Positions 55,901-64,000 of a stretch of 64,000 nucleotides of DNA are shown here, piece after piece (positions within the stretch are counted from its first letter, which is position 1; every line of letters begins with the position of its first letter). Both the position numbers and the translations under genes were made by a program. The notes under the pieces were generated by a model. That model had not been told where the DNA came from. It did not search any database and was given only the letters and a program-made list of their open reading frames with translations. Location: positions 1 to 64,000 of the forward strand of contig NZ_JACAPR010000005.1 of assembly GCF_013385635.1 (NCBI RefSeq), read 5' to 3'. The DNA is from Pseudomonas gingeri. GTDB taxonomy: Bacteria; Pseudomonadota; Gammaproteobacteria; Pseudomonadales; Pseudomonadaceae.

Positions 55901-56788
55901 TCAAGGTTCGCTCTGCAATTTCTGATAGAGCGCGAAACAGGCTTCCGCCAGGGCCGAGCGCGGGGCGCCACGGCGCATGATCAGGCCCAGTCGGGCCAGG
56001 GTCTGGGCGTTTTCGATCGGTTGCAGGCGCAGGTGGTCGGTCAGGGCTTCGAAACCGCCGTGCAGCGGCATGATCGCGCAGCACAGGCCGCCGTGTACGG
56101 CTTGCAGCAACTGATGAACGGCATCGGTCTGCAGCAGCGGTTGCGGGCTCAGGCCGCGGCTGTGGAAGTTGTGGTCGATGGACTGGCGAAAGTGCATGCC
56201 GCTGGTGAGCATGCCCAGGGGCAGTTCAATCAGCGCTTCCCAGCTCAGGGGTTGTTCGCCGAAGTTGAAGAAGCGCTGGTCATAGAGCAGGCCCATGGCG
56301 GTTTCGCTCAGGGCCAGGGCTTCGAAGCGGTCGGTGTCCAGGCGTTCGAGGTAGGACACGCCGAGGTCGAGGCGATTGCTCGCCAGTTGTTCGAGGATCT
56401 GCTCGGAACTGAGGGACGACAGCTCGAAGCGCAGGCTCGGGTGTTCGCCGTGCAGGCGTTGCATGAGGTGCAGCGGGTCGAAGCTCGACAGCGGCACCAC
56501 GCCCAGGCGCAGGGTGCCGACCAGGTTGCCGCGACAGGCGGCAGCCTCGGCCTGCAACCCGTCGTAGGCGGCCAGCACGGTGCGGGCCCAGGCCAGCACC
56601 CGTTCGCCGGGGGCGGTGAAGCCTTCGAAGCGTTGGCCGCGGTTGACCAGTTGCAGTTCGAGCTCTTCTTCCAGGCTGCGCAGGCGCATGGACAGGGTCG
56701 GCTGGGTGATATGACAGCGCGCCGCCGCCTGGCCGAAGTGGCGGGTCTCGTCCAGGGCAATCAGGAATTTCAGCTGTTTGATGTCCAT
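55901..56788 (-). CDS. LysR family transcriptional regulator
   Basis: A 295-residue LysR-type regulator. The N-terminal helix-turn-helix is HFGQAAARCHITQPTLSMRL, followed by the linker helix and two-lobed effector domain (from about residue 92, LGVVPLSSFDPLHLM). It is in the same direction as fdhD, 95 bases upstream, and divergent from the lysM gene. It could control the molybdoenzyme operon. Confidence 0.88.
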   Translation of the reverse strand: MDIKQLKFLIALDETRHFGQAAARCHITQPTLSMRLRSLEEELELQLVNRGQRFEGFTAPGERVLAWARTVLAAYDGLQAEAAACRGNLVGTLRLGVVPLSSFDPLHLMQRLHGEHPSLRFELSSLSSEQILEQLASNRLDLGVSYLERLDTDRFEALALSETAMGLLYDQRFFNFGEQPLSWEALIELPLGMLTSGMHFRQSIDHNFHSRGLSPQPLLQTDAVHQLLQAVHGGLCCAIMPLHGGFEALTDHLRLQPIENAQTLARLGLIMRRGAPRSALAEACFALYQKLQSEP

Positions 56789-56926
56789 CGTCGCTCCAGG
56801 CGCGGTCCAGGCCGGGATTCTAGCGCGGTTGGACTACGCTGAGTCATTGGTCGGTCCGGAACCTGCCGCAGACGTCGCCGGTCTAGTCTTTCGCGTCTGG
56901 GTATCACTCTATAAGGAGAAAGAACC

Positions 56927-57367
56927 ATGAGTATCTTGAGCTTTGTGAAAGAAGCAGGCGAGAAACTGCTCGACCTGCTGACCCCGGGCAACGCCAATGC
57001 CAGCGAGCAACTCAAAGACCATATCGCCAAGGTCGGGCTGGGCAATCCGAATGTCCAGGCCACGGTGGACGGCGACAAGGTCACGGTGACGGGGCAGGTG
57101 GCCAGCCAGGAAGAGAAGGAAAAAGTCCTGCTGGCGCTGGGCAATATCGCCGGTATCGGCAGTGTCGACGACCAGATCACCGTTAGCGGGCCGGGCCAGT
57201 CGGCCGCGCGGTTTGTCGTGGTGAAGAAGGGCGACACCTTGAGTGCGATTGCCCTGACGGTCTATGGCAACGCCAACCAGTACAACAAGATCTTCGAGGC
57301 CAATAAACCGCTGTTGTCACATCCCGACAAAATTTATCCGGGGCAGACGCTGCGCATTCCCGATTGA
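56927..57367 (+). CDS. lysM: BON plus LysM domain protein (Kbp/YgaU-like)
   Basis: A 146-residue protein with an N-terminal BON domain (about residues 23-88) and C-terminal LysM (96-144, FVVVKKGDTLSAIALTVYG and KIYPGQTLRIP). This matches E. coli Kbp, a cytoplasmic potassium-binding protein. The ribosome site is AAGGAGAAAG. Monocistronic; a repeat element follows. Confidence 0.88.
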   Translation: MSILSFVKEAGEKLLDLLTPGNANASEQLKDHIAKVGLGNPNVQATVDGDKVTVTGQVASQEEKEKVLLALGNIAGIGSVDDQITVSGPGQSAARFVVVKKGDTLSAIALTVYGNANQYNKIFEANKPLLSHPDKIYPGQTLRIPD

Positions 57368-57383
57368 TCCATATGCTGTGGAA

Positions 57384-57492
57384 GATCGTTCCCACGCTCC
57401 GGCGTGGGAATGCCTCTTCGGACGCTCTGCGTCCGCTTCTGTGACGCGGAGCGTCACGGGCTGCATGCCCACGCGGAGCGTGGGAACGATCA
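57384..57492. repeat. 109-bp composite palindromic element
   Basis: Ends GATCGTTCCCACGC / GCGTGGGAACGATC, internal GGACGCTCTGCGTCC and GTGACGCGGAGCGTCAC. It lies between convergent lysM and yrfG. A REP half (GCGGGCAAGCCCGGCTCC) follows near 57510. Confidence 0.85.
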
Positions 57493-57527
57493 AATGGCGC
57501 CAAAGGCTTCGCGGGCAAGCCCGGCTC

Positions 57528-58190
57528 CTACAGACCCTTGATCAGCTCGCGGTAGTCGCCGACCGCCGCGAACTCCTCCGTATCCTTGGGGCCCTTGCGA
57601 CTGTCCGGTTCGCTCACCGCCAACAGGTGCGCCACGCCGAAGCGCCCGGCGCTGCGCAGGATCGGCAGGGTATCGTCGATAAACAGGCTGCGCGCCGGAT
57701 CAAAGCCGATATCGGCCTGCAGTGCATCCCAGAACTGCGGGTCTTCCTTGGCAAAGCCGTAGTCATGGGAACTGATCAGCCGTTCGAAATATGCCGCCAG
57801 TTCGATTCGCTCCAGCTTCAGCGACAACGAGTCGCGATGGGCATTGGTGATCAGGATCACCCGTTTGCCCGCCTGGCGGATCGCCGCCAGAAAGGTATCG
57901 GCATCCGGGCGCAGGGCGATCAGGTCGGCGGTTTCGCGCTTGAGTTCGCGCACTGGCAGCTTCAACTCGGCACTCCAGAAGTCCAGGCAGTACCATTTCA
58001 GCTGGCCGGCATGGTCCTTGAACAACGGGCCCAGTTCGGCCTCGGCGAGGGCCAGGCTGACGCCGTGCAGTTCGGCATAACGCCGGGGCAGGTGCTCCAT
58101 CCAGAAGTGATTGTCGTAGTGCAGGTCGAGCAGGGTGCCGTCCATATCCAGCAGAACGGTATCGATGTCGCGCCAGGGTAATGAGGGCAT
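57528..58190 (-). CDS. yrfG: GMP/IMP nucleotidase YrfG (HAD superfamily)
   Basis: A 220-residue HAD hydrolase with motif I LLDMDGTLLDL (nucleophile Asp), motif II VILITNAH, and motif III/IV around SLFIDDTLPIL. It matches the YrfG family that dephosphorylates purine nucleotides. MPSLPWRDIDTV is taken as start, with GAGAAG upstream; the longer frame adds 14 residues from the divergent promoter with nudE. Confidence 0.88.
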   Translation of the reverse strand: MPSLPWRDIDTVLLDMDGTLLDLHYDNHFWMEHLPRRYAELHGVSLALAEAELGPLFKDHAGQLKWYCLDFWSAELKLPVRELKRETADLIALRPDADTFLAAIRQAGKRVILITNAHRDSLSLKLERIELAAYFERLISSHDYGFAKEDPQFWDALQADIGFDPARSLFIDDTLPILRSAGRFGVAHLLAVSEPDSRKGPKDTEEFAAVGDYRELIKGL

Positions 58191-58278
58191 GGAAAACTTC
58201 TCGAACGGTAAAAAGATATCCGACACAGACAATCGGAAAAGCCACGGTATAGTAACCCGTTCACTTCAAGGAGCCGCC

Positions 58279-58845
58279 ATGCGCCAGAAACCCACCGTAC
58301 TTGCCCGCGAAATCGTCGCCAGCAGCCGCCTATTCCGTGTCGAAGAGGTGCAGTTGCGTTTTTCCAATGGCGTCGAGCGCACCTACGAACGTTTGGTGGG
58401 CAAGGGCGCGGGGTATGGCGCGGTGATGATCGTGGCGATGATCGACGCCGAGCATGCGCTGCTGGTCGAGGAGTATTGCGGCGGCACCGACGAATACGAG
58501 CTGTCGTTGCCCAAGGGCCTGATCGAGCCGGGCGAGGATGTGCTGGCGGCGGCCGAGCGTGAGTTGAAGGAAGAAGCCGGTTACGGTGCCCGGCAACTGG
58601 AGCACCTGACCGAGCTGTCCCTGTCCCCCGGTTACATGAGCCAGAAGATCCAGGTGGTCCTGGCCAGTGACCTTTATGAAGAACGCCTGGAAGGTGACGA
58701 GCCGGAGCCGATGCGGGTCGACCGGGTAAACCTGCGCGAACTGTCCAGCCTGGTGCTGAATCCGCAGTTCAGCGAGGGGCGTGCCCTGGCGGCGTTGTAC
58801 CTGGCCCGGGACCTGTTGACCCAGCGTGGAGTGTTTCAACCATGA
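58279..58845 (+). CDS. nudE: ADP compounds hydrolase NudE (Nudix)
   Basis: A 188-residue Nudix hydrolase acting on ADP-ribose and related ADP compounds. The Nudix box, G-x5-E-x7-RE-x2-EE-x-G, starts at GLIEPGEDVLAAAERELKEE. AAGGAG precedes the ATG. The stop overlaps the cysQ start by four bases, so the two are translationally coupled. Confidence 0.92.
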   Translation: MRQKPTVLAREIVASSRLFRVEEVQLRFSNGVERTYERLVGKGAGYGAVMIVAMIDAEHALLVEEYCGGTDEYELSLPKGLIEPGEDVLAAAERELKEEAGYGARQLEHLTELSLSPGYMSQKIQVVLASDLYEERLEGDEPEPMRVDRVNLRELSSLVLNPQFSEGRALAALYLARDLLTQRGVFQP

Positions 58846-59684
58846 GTGATCTGTTCATGAATCTGCCGCACCCGTACCTGGCCCCTGTGATCGAACTGGC
58901 GCACCAGGCCGGTGAGGCGATCCTGCCGTTCTGGCGCGCTGATGTCGAAGTGATGGACAAGGCCGATGCCTCGCCGGTGACGGCGGCGGACCTGGCGGCC
59001 CATCACCTGATCCTGGCCGGCCTGACCGCACTGGATCCGAGCATCCCGGTGTTGTCCGAAGAGGACGCCGATATTCCCCGGGAGGTGCGCGCCGGTTGGC
59101 AGCGCTGGTGGCTGGTGGACCCGCTGGACGGTACCAAGGAATTCATCTCCGGCAGTGAAGAGTTCACCGTGAATATCGCCTTGATCGAGCAGGGGCGGGT
59201 GGTGTTCGGCGTGGTGTCGATGCCGACCAATGGCCGCGTTTACTTCGGTGGCGCCGACCTGGGTGCCTGGCGCGCGGATGCCGGTTTGCCGCCGGAGCCG
59301 ATCCGGGTGCGCGAGCTGCCGCCGGCCGGTGCTGCGTTTACCGTGGTCGCCAGTCGTCGGCATTCGAGCCCCGAGCAAGAGCAGTTGCTGGCCGGGTTGA
59401 GCGCCAGCCTGGGTGAACTGGAACTGGCGAATATCGGCAGCTCGCTGAAGTTCTGCCTGCTGGCCGAAGGGGCGGCCGACTTCTATCCGCGCCTGGCGCC
59501 GACGTCCCAGTGGGACACGGCGGCGGCGCAAGGGGTGCTGGAAGGCGCTGGCGGCGAGGTGCTGGAGTTGAGCGGTGAGCGCTTCAGCTACCCGGCGCGC
59601 CCGTCGTTGCTCAACGGGTTTTTCCTGGCGTTGCCGGCGAAGGCCCAGTGGCGTGGGCAGTTGCCGGACCTGCTGCGCGACTGA
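58842..59684 (+). CDS. cysQ: 3'(2'),5'-bisphosphate nucleotidase CysQ
   Basis: A 280-residue inositol-monophosphatase-fold enzyme. Metal sites are SEEDADIP, WLVDPLDGTKEF and the late QWDTAAAQG. It recycles 3'-phosphoadenosine 5'-phosphate, a by-product of sulfate assimilation. The overlap with nudE couples the two phosphohydrolases. Confidence 0.92.
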   Translation: MSDLFMNLPHPYLAPVIELAHQAGEAILPFWRADVEVMDKADASPVTAADLAAHHLILAGLTALDPSIPVLSEEDADIPREVRAGWQRWWLVDPLDGTKEFISGSEEFTVNIALIEQGRVVFGVVSMPTNGRVYFGGADLGAWRADAGLPPEPIRVRELPPAGAAFTVVASRRHSSPEQEQLLAGLSASLGELELANIGSSLKFCLLAEGAADFYPRLAPTSQWDTAAAQGVLEGAGGEVLELSGERFSYPARPSLLNGFFLALPAKAQWRGQLPDLLRD

Positions 59685-59721
59685 AAACGCCGTGCCCTGC
59701 AGGTGCCGGCTCCCACAAAGA

Positions 59722-60177
59722 TCAGCGGTGCAGCACGTACTGCCCGCTGAACTGCACGGCGGCGTCCTCGCTGCCGGTATTCATCACCTGGGTCTCCAGG
59801 GTCAGGCGCGCCCGCCCGTAGCGCTGGTAGGTCGCGAGGAATTTCTTCCAGGTCTTTTCCTCCGGTGCCGCGCAGCGTGCCTCGGCATCGCCGGTGACCG
59901 GCAGGGGATAGCTGATCCGGCCTTCCTGGATCACGATATGTCCGTCCTCGATCCCCGCCTCGCGCAGGCTCAGGTGCAGCCAGCCCCAACCGGCCAGCAC
60001 CGCGCCGCAGTACAGGCTGCCACCGAACATGGTGCTCTTGTGGTTGACGTTCGGCTCCAGCGGCAATTGCAGGCGCAGTTGCCCGGCGTCCCAGCCGCCG
60101 ACCTTGAGACCCATCTCGCGGGTCAGGGGAATGTCGTGGTGGAGGATGGACTCCAGGTAACGACTGTCGCGGTTCAT
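59722..60177 (-). CDS. YiiD C-terminal-like thioesterase domain protein
   Basis: A 151-residue hot-dog protein with HDIPLTREMGLKVGGWD and LEPNVNHKSTMFGGSLYCGA, as in the thioesterase domain of YiiD. Cytoplasmic. The start MNRDSRYLESIL follows AGAGG. It is 22 bases after the dctD-type stop, possibly as a third gene of that transcript. Substrate unknown. Confidence 0.82.
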   Translation of the reverse strand: MNRDSRYLESILHHDIPLTREMGLKVGGWDAGQLRLQLPLEPNVNHKSTMFGGSLYCGAVLAGWGWLHLSLREAGIEDGHIVIQEGRISYPLPVTGDAEARCAAPEEKTWKKFLATYQRYGRARLTLETQVMNTGSEDAAVQFSGQYVLHR

Positions 60178-60199
60178 GCAGTGACCTCTGTGGCGTGAT

Positions 60200-61591
60200 T
60201 CATTCGAGTTCGTCGCTGGCACTGTTGCCGCCGCTGTCGAAGTTCAGCCCGTGCTTGCGCAGCTTGTCGTGCAGGGTCTTGCGCGGGATGCCCAGGGCTT
60301 CGGCGAGGCTGCGCAAGGAACTGTGGGAGCGCGCCAGCTCGGCGGCGATCAGGGATTTCTCGAAGTGCTCGACCTGCTCGCTGAGGCCGCCTTCGATCAC
60401 CCCGGCGATGCTCGCGTCGAGGCTCTGCGACGCGTTGTTGTCCAGCGCCAGTTCCAGGCCGAGGGCAAAGCGTTCGGCGGCGTTCTGCAGTTCCCGCACA
60501 TTGCCCGGCCAGGTGTGGCGCAGCAGCAGCGCCCGTTGTGCCGGTTGCAGGCTGTGGGGGGGCAGGCCGTGGCGACTGCTGGCCTCGTCGGCGAAATGCT
60601 GGAACAGGATCAGCGCATCTTCGCCACGTTCGCGCAGGGGCGGAATCCGCAACGGCGCGACATTCAGCCGGTAGTACAAGTCGGCGCGGAAACGGCCCTG
60701 GTCGGCGGACTGGCGCAGGTCTTCCTTGGTCGCGGCGATGATACGGATATCCAGCGGGATCAGCTGGTTGCCGCCCAGGCGTTCGACCACCCGCTCCTGC
60801 AAGAGGCGCAGCAGCTTGACCTGGACATCCAGGCTCATGCTTTCGATTTCGTCGAGGAACAGGGTGCCGCCGTTGGCGAATTCGAACTTGCCGATACGGC
60901 GCTTCTGCGCGCCGGTGAAGGCGCCCGGTTCGTGACCGAACAGTTCGCTTTCCACCACCGATTCGGCCAGGGCTCCGGCATTGATCGCCACGAACGGGCC
61001 GTTGCGCCGGCTCGACAGGTCGTGCAGGGCGCGGGCGACCACTTCCTTGCCGGCCCCGGTTTCACCGAGGATCAGCACATCGGCCTTGGTCGCCGCCAGG
61101 GCACCTATCTGCTCACGCAGGCGCAACATCTGCGGCGAATGGCCGACCAGGCGTGCACTGAGTTGCTGGCGATCGCTCAGGGCCAGGCGCAGGCTGCGGT
61201 TGTCCAGCACCAGGCGGCGCAGGGCCAGGGCACGGCGCACGCTGTCGAGCAGGGCGTCGCTGGCGAAGGGTTTTTCCAGGAAGTCATAGGCGCCGGCGCG
61301 CATCGCCTGGACGGCGAGGGGCACGTCGCCGTGACCGGTGATCAGCAGCACCGGCAGATCCGGGTCCTGGGCATGCAGTTCATTCAGCAGGTCGAGGCCG
61401 TCCATGCCCGGCATGCGGATATCGCTGACGATCACCCCCGGCCAGTCGCGTTCGATGCGCCCGGCCAGGCCCTGGGCCTCGGCCAGCGGCAGGATCTTCA
61501 GGCCGGCGAGATCGAGTGTCTGGCTCAGGGCCTGGCGCAGGTGGGGATCATCGTCGATCAATACCACCTGGATGTGGTGGTCGATATTCAT
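60200..61591 (-). CDS. dctD: Sigma-54-dependent response regulator DctD
   Basis: A 463-residue NtrC-type activator. The receiver (residues 8-120) has phospho-acceptor Asp57 (VIVSDIRMPGMDG). The AAA+ domain has Walker A GETGAGKE, the sigma-54 contact GAFTGA and Walker B GGTLFLDEIE. A Fis-type helix-turn-helix lies near the end (SLRSLAEALGIPRKTLHDKL). It overlaps the kinase gene by four bases. Position beside rmlD matches dctB/dctD of P. aeruginosa. Confidence 0.88.
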   Translation of the reverse strand: MNIDHHIQVVLIDDDPHLRQALSQTLDLAGLKILPLAEAQGLAGRIERDWPGVIVSDIRMPGMDGLDLLNELHAQDPDLPVLLITGHGDVPLAVQAMRAGAYDFLEKPFASDALLDSVRRALALRRLVLDNRSLRLALSDRQQLSARLVGHSPQMLRLREQIGALAATKADVLILGETGAGKEVVARALHDLSSRRNGPFVAINAGALAESVVESELFGHEPGAFTGAQKRRIGKFEFANGGTLFLDEIESMSLDVQVKLLRLLQERVVERLGGNQLIPLDIRIIAATKEDLRQSADQGRFRADLYYRLNVAPLRIPPLRERGEDALILFQHFADEASSRHGLPPHSLQPAQRALLLRHTWPGNVRELQNAAERFALGLELALDNNASQSLDASIAGVIEGGLSEQVEHFEKSLIAAELARSHSSLRSLAEALGIPRKTLHDKLRKHGLNFDSGGNSASDELE

Positions 61592-63411
61592 ACAATCGAA
61601 TCCTCGGCAGGTTGCAGGCTGACCCCGGGTGCACCGGCGCGCAGCCGCAAGGTAATCAGGGCACCGCCTTCACGGTGGTTGGCGAACAGCAGTTCGCCGC
61701 CGAAGGCGCGCATCAGGGAGTCACAGATCGCCAGGCCGAGGCCGAGGCCCTGGGTGCGCGTCTTGGTGGTATAGAACGGTTCGCCGGCGCGGCCCAGGGC
61801 TTCGAGACAGAACCCCGGGCCGTTGTCGCGAATGGTCAGGGTGACGCCTTCCGGTGACGATTGGGCGCTCAGCCAGAGTTTGCGCGGCGGGCCTTTTTCG
61901 GTCAGGGCATCAAGGGCGTTCGCCAGCAGGTTGCCGAGCACCTGGCGCAGACGGGTTTCGCCGGCCTCGACCCACAGCGCGGCGGCCGGCAGGTCGCGGA
62001 TCAGCTCGACTTCCATGGACCGCCGACGCTTGGCCAGTAGCGCCAGGGCATCGTCGAGCGCCGGTTGCAGGGCCACGCTTTCCGGGGCATGGCGGTCGCG
62101 GCGGGCAAAGGCGCGCAAATGGGCGATGATCGAGGCCATGCGTCCGGTCAGTTCGCTGATCAGCTTGAGGTTGCCGCGGGCGTCATCGGTGCGTTCGTGG
62201 TCGAGCAGTACTTCGGCGTTTTCCGCATAGCTGCGGATCGCCGCCAACGGCTGGTTGAGTTCGTGGCTGATGCTCGCCGACATGGTGCCCAGGGCCGAGA
62301 GCTTGCCGGCCTGGACCAGGTCGTCCTGGGCGCGGACCAGCTCCTGCTGGGCGTGTTCGCGCTCCAGCACTTCCTGCTTGAGCCGGCGGTTGAGGCCTTC
62401 CAGGTCGCTGGTCCGTTCGGCCACGCGCATTTCCAGTTCACGCCGGGCCTTGGCCTCGAAGGCGATCCGCTCCAGGTAGTGGCGACGGCGTTGCATCATC
62501 AGGCCGAGCAGCAGCATCAGCACCAGCAGGGTGGCGCCGCCGACCGCGACCACGGTCCGTACCGGACGGTCGATCAGGGTGCGCGGGGCGAGGATGCTGA
62601 CGCTCCAGCCGGTTTCTTCGATCTGCTGGGTCTGGGTCAGCCAGGCCTTGGGATTGATGTTCAGCGGCTGCGGATTGCGCGTCGGGTAGGGCTGGATGGC
62701 GGTGATGGCATCGCGTTCCGTATCGCTCAGGGTACGGGTCGCACGAAAGCGCCACTCCGGCCGCGAGGTGAGGATCACCACGCCGTTGTGGTCGGTCATC
62801 AGCAGTTGTTCCGGGGTCTTGCCCCAGAGGCTTTCGGTATGGTCCAGGTCGACCTTGACCACCAGCACGCCGATGACGTGTTCGCCGTCGCGAACGGCGG
62901 CGGCGAAGAAGTAGCCGCGCTTGCCCGAGGTGGTGCCGAGGCCGAAGAAGCGTCCCAGGCGACCGGCCATGGCTTCGCTGAAGTAGGGCCGGAAGGCGAA
63001 ATTACGCCCGACGAAGCTGTCGTGCTTGTCCCAGTTGGAGGCGGCCAGGGTCTTGCCGCTGGTGTCCATCAGGTACATGACTTCGGCACCGGTCTGGCTG
63101 CAGATATCGCGCAGCAGACTGTTGGCGCTTTCGATGCGCGGACCCTGTTCCGGTTCGGCGAGGGCGGCGCGCAAGGCCGGCAGGTCGCCGAGGATCTGCG
63201 GCAACACCTCGTAGCGGTGCAGGGTGCCCAGCAGGTTGGCGACGTAGAGGTCGAGGGTCTGGCGATTCTGCCCTACCAGCTCGCTGCGGTAATAACGCTC
63301 GGCGAGGTGTTCCAGCGGCCACAGCAGCGGGGCCAGGCACAGGAACAGCAGGGCCAGGCTGCGCCAGCGGGGTCTGCGGGGAATAGGTGGGGTCGTGATC
63401 ATCGAGAACAT
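61588..63411 (-). CDS. dctB: C4-dicarboxylate sensor histidine kinase DctB
   Basis: A 607-residue membrane kinase. Membrane segments lie near residues 16-36 and 283-303, enclosing a periplasmic cache-like sensor. A coiled coil follows (RVAERTSDLEGLNRRLKQEV), then the H-box SISHELNQPLAAIRSYAENA, N-box GNLLANALDAL and G-boxes IRDNGPGF and GLGLGLAIC. It would sense succinate, fumarate or malate. The start is at this ATG or at an ATG three codons on; neither has a strong ribosome site. Confidence 0.87.
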   Translation of the reverse strand: MFSMITTPPIPRRPRWRSLALLFLCLAPLLWPLEHLAERYYRSELVGQNRQTLDLYVANLLGTLHRYEVLPQILGDLPALRAALAEPEQGPRIESANSLLRDICSQTGAEVMYLMDTSGKTLAASNWDKHDSFVGRNFAFRPYFSEAMAGRLGRFFGLGTTSGKRGYFFAAAVRDGEHVIGVLVVKVDLDHTESLWGKTPEQLLMTDHNGVVILTSRPEWRFRATRTLSDTERDAITAIQPYPTRNPQPLNINPKAWLTQTQQIEETGWSVSILAPRTLIDRPVRTVVAVGGATLLVLMLLLGLMMQRRRHYLERIAFEAKARRELEMRVAERTSDLEGLNRRLKQEVLEREHAQQELVRAQDDLVQAGKLSALGTMSASISHELNQPLAAIRSYAENAEVLLDHERTDDARGNLKLISELTGRMASIIAHLRAFARRDRHAPESVALQPALDDALALLAKRRRSMEVELIRDLPAAALWVEAGETRLRQVLGNLLANALDALTEKGPPRKLWLSAQSSPEGVTLTIRDNGPGFCLEALGRAGEPFYTTKTRTQGLGLGLAICDSLMRAFGGELLFANHREGGALITLRLRAGAPGVSLQPAEDSIV

Positions 63412-63439
63412 GCGCCGGTGGAGTCCGACGCATTATGTC

Positions 63440-64000
63440 TCAGCCCTGCTCCGCAAGACACTCGCGTAATGCGGTATGCCAATCCGGCTGGCTCACCTGC
63501 CATTCGCGCAACAGGCGGCTGCAGTCCAGGCGCGAGTTCAGCGGGCGGGTCGCAGGCGTCGGGTAGGCACTCGACGGGATGGCTTCGAGGATTGCGCAAG
63601 GCTTGTTCAGGGCCAGCAATTGCTCGCCGATGGCCTGGGCAAAACCGAACCAGGAGGTTTCGCCACTGGCGGTCAGGTGGTAGGTGCCCCAGGCACCGGC
63701 CTGGCCGGCCTGCCAACGCTCGATCAGGGCGCGGGTGCTGTTGGCGATGGTCCCGGCCCAGGTCGGCGCGCCCACCTGGTCGGCGACGATGCGCAGTTCC
63801 GGCTTCTCCTGCAGCAGCCGCTGCATGGTCAGCAGGAAATTGCGCCCGTGGCTGGAGTAGACCCAGCTGGTGCGCAGGATCAGGTGTTGGCCGTGGGCCG
63901 CGGCGATGGCCCGCTCGCCGGTCAGCTTGCTTTCGCCGTAGACGCTCAGCGGGTTGGTCGCGTCGTCTTCGTTGTAGGGTTCGCTCTTGCTGCCATCGAA
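63440..64000 (-). CDS. rmlD: dTDP-4-dehydrorhamnose reductase RmlD, partial
   Basis: The last 186 codons are in the window; the N-terminal part lies beyond its edge. Visible are the catalytic Tyr-Lys in LSVYGESKLTGE near the upstream edge, LRTSWVYSSHGRNFLLTMQ and DQVGAPTWAGTIA. It makes dTDP-L-rhamnose for surface polysaccharide. Only 28 bases separate it from the dctB-type gene. Confidence 0.9.
   Translation of the reverse strand, partial: FDGSKSEPYNEDDATNPLSVYGESKLTGERAIAAAHGQHLILRTSWVYSSHGRNFLLTMQRLLQEKPELRIVADQVGAPTWAGTIANSTRALIERWQAGQAGAWGTYHLTASGETSWFGFAQAIGEQLLALNKPCAILEAIPSSAYPTPATRPLNSRLDCSRLLREWQVSQPDWHTALRECLAEQG

Overview
The window is a high-GC Pseudomonas chromosome segment, most likely from the P. 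fluorescens group. This rests on gene content and gene order: the spuI / spuABCDEFGH polyamine locus, a che2-like chemotaxis cluster, and the block fdh-fdhD-lysR-lysM-yrfG-nudE-cysQ, all of which I know from other pseudomonads. REP/REPIN-type repeats sit in many intergenic gaps. I see no rRNA, tRNA, CRISPR, integrase or transposase.

Layout. (1) 1-2.2 kb: an MFS exporter divergent from a SufR-like Fe-S regulator, with a duplicated operator between them. (2) 2.2-15.3 kb: a sulfur-scavenging region. It holds ssuEADCBF (alkanesulfonates), the 1-Cys peroxiredoxin lsfA, an OprD-family porin and tauABCD (taurine). The 3' end of ssuF and the DNA behind it occur twice, 1.18 kb apart, and enclose a small DUF6124 gene with a highly structured leader. 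(3) 15.5-27.3 kb: a TetR regulator, then the polyamine locus. The gamma-glutamylpolyamine synthetase gene spuI diverges from spuABC (catabolism) and spuDEFGH (ABC uptake). (4) 27.5-38.3 kb: mixed metabolism. An HD-domain protein and an M24 peptidase lie near a GlxA-type regulator. A reactive-chlorine-like set (DUF417, AhpD-like protein, RclR-like regulator) follows, then a penicillin-acylase-family enzyme, a thioredoxin-fold protein, a hydrolase, a thioesterase and an orphan LuxR-type response regulator. (5) 38.5-46.9 kb: a compact operon mcp-cheY-STAS-cheA-mcp-cheW-cheR-cheD-cheB. (6) 47-52.4 kb: an unknown membrane protein with a 24-residue peptide gene behind it, a glycine-zipper protein, and a lodA/lodB-like pair for a quinone-cofactor amino-acid oxidase. 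(7) 52.6-64 kb: an FdhF/YdeP-type molybdoenzyme with fdhD, a LysR regulator, LysM protein, yrfG, nudE, cysQ, a thioesterase, the dctB/dctD-type two-component system and the 3' part of rmlD, which runs off the window.

How the genes work together. ssu, tau and lsfA form a sulfate-starvation response, and their promoters share AT-rich tracts that stand out from the GC-rich background. spuD to spuH import polyamines, and spuI, spuB, spuC and spuA feed them into the gamma-glutamyl route. The che genes form a complete excitation and adaptation system without cheZ. LodB is expected to mature the LodA cofactor.

The least explained parts are non-coding: a 57-base perfect three-way-junction sequence at 48.3 kb, a palindrome-dense che promoter at 47 kb, the DUF6124 leader at 3.2-3.4 kb, and composite palindromic elements of about 109 bp dispersed through the window.
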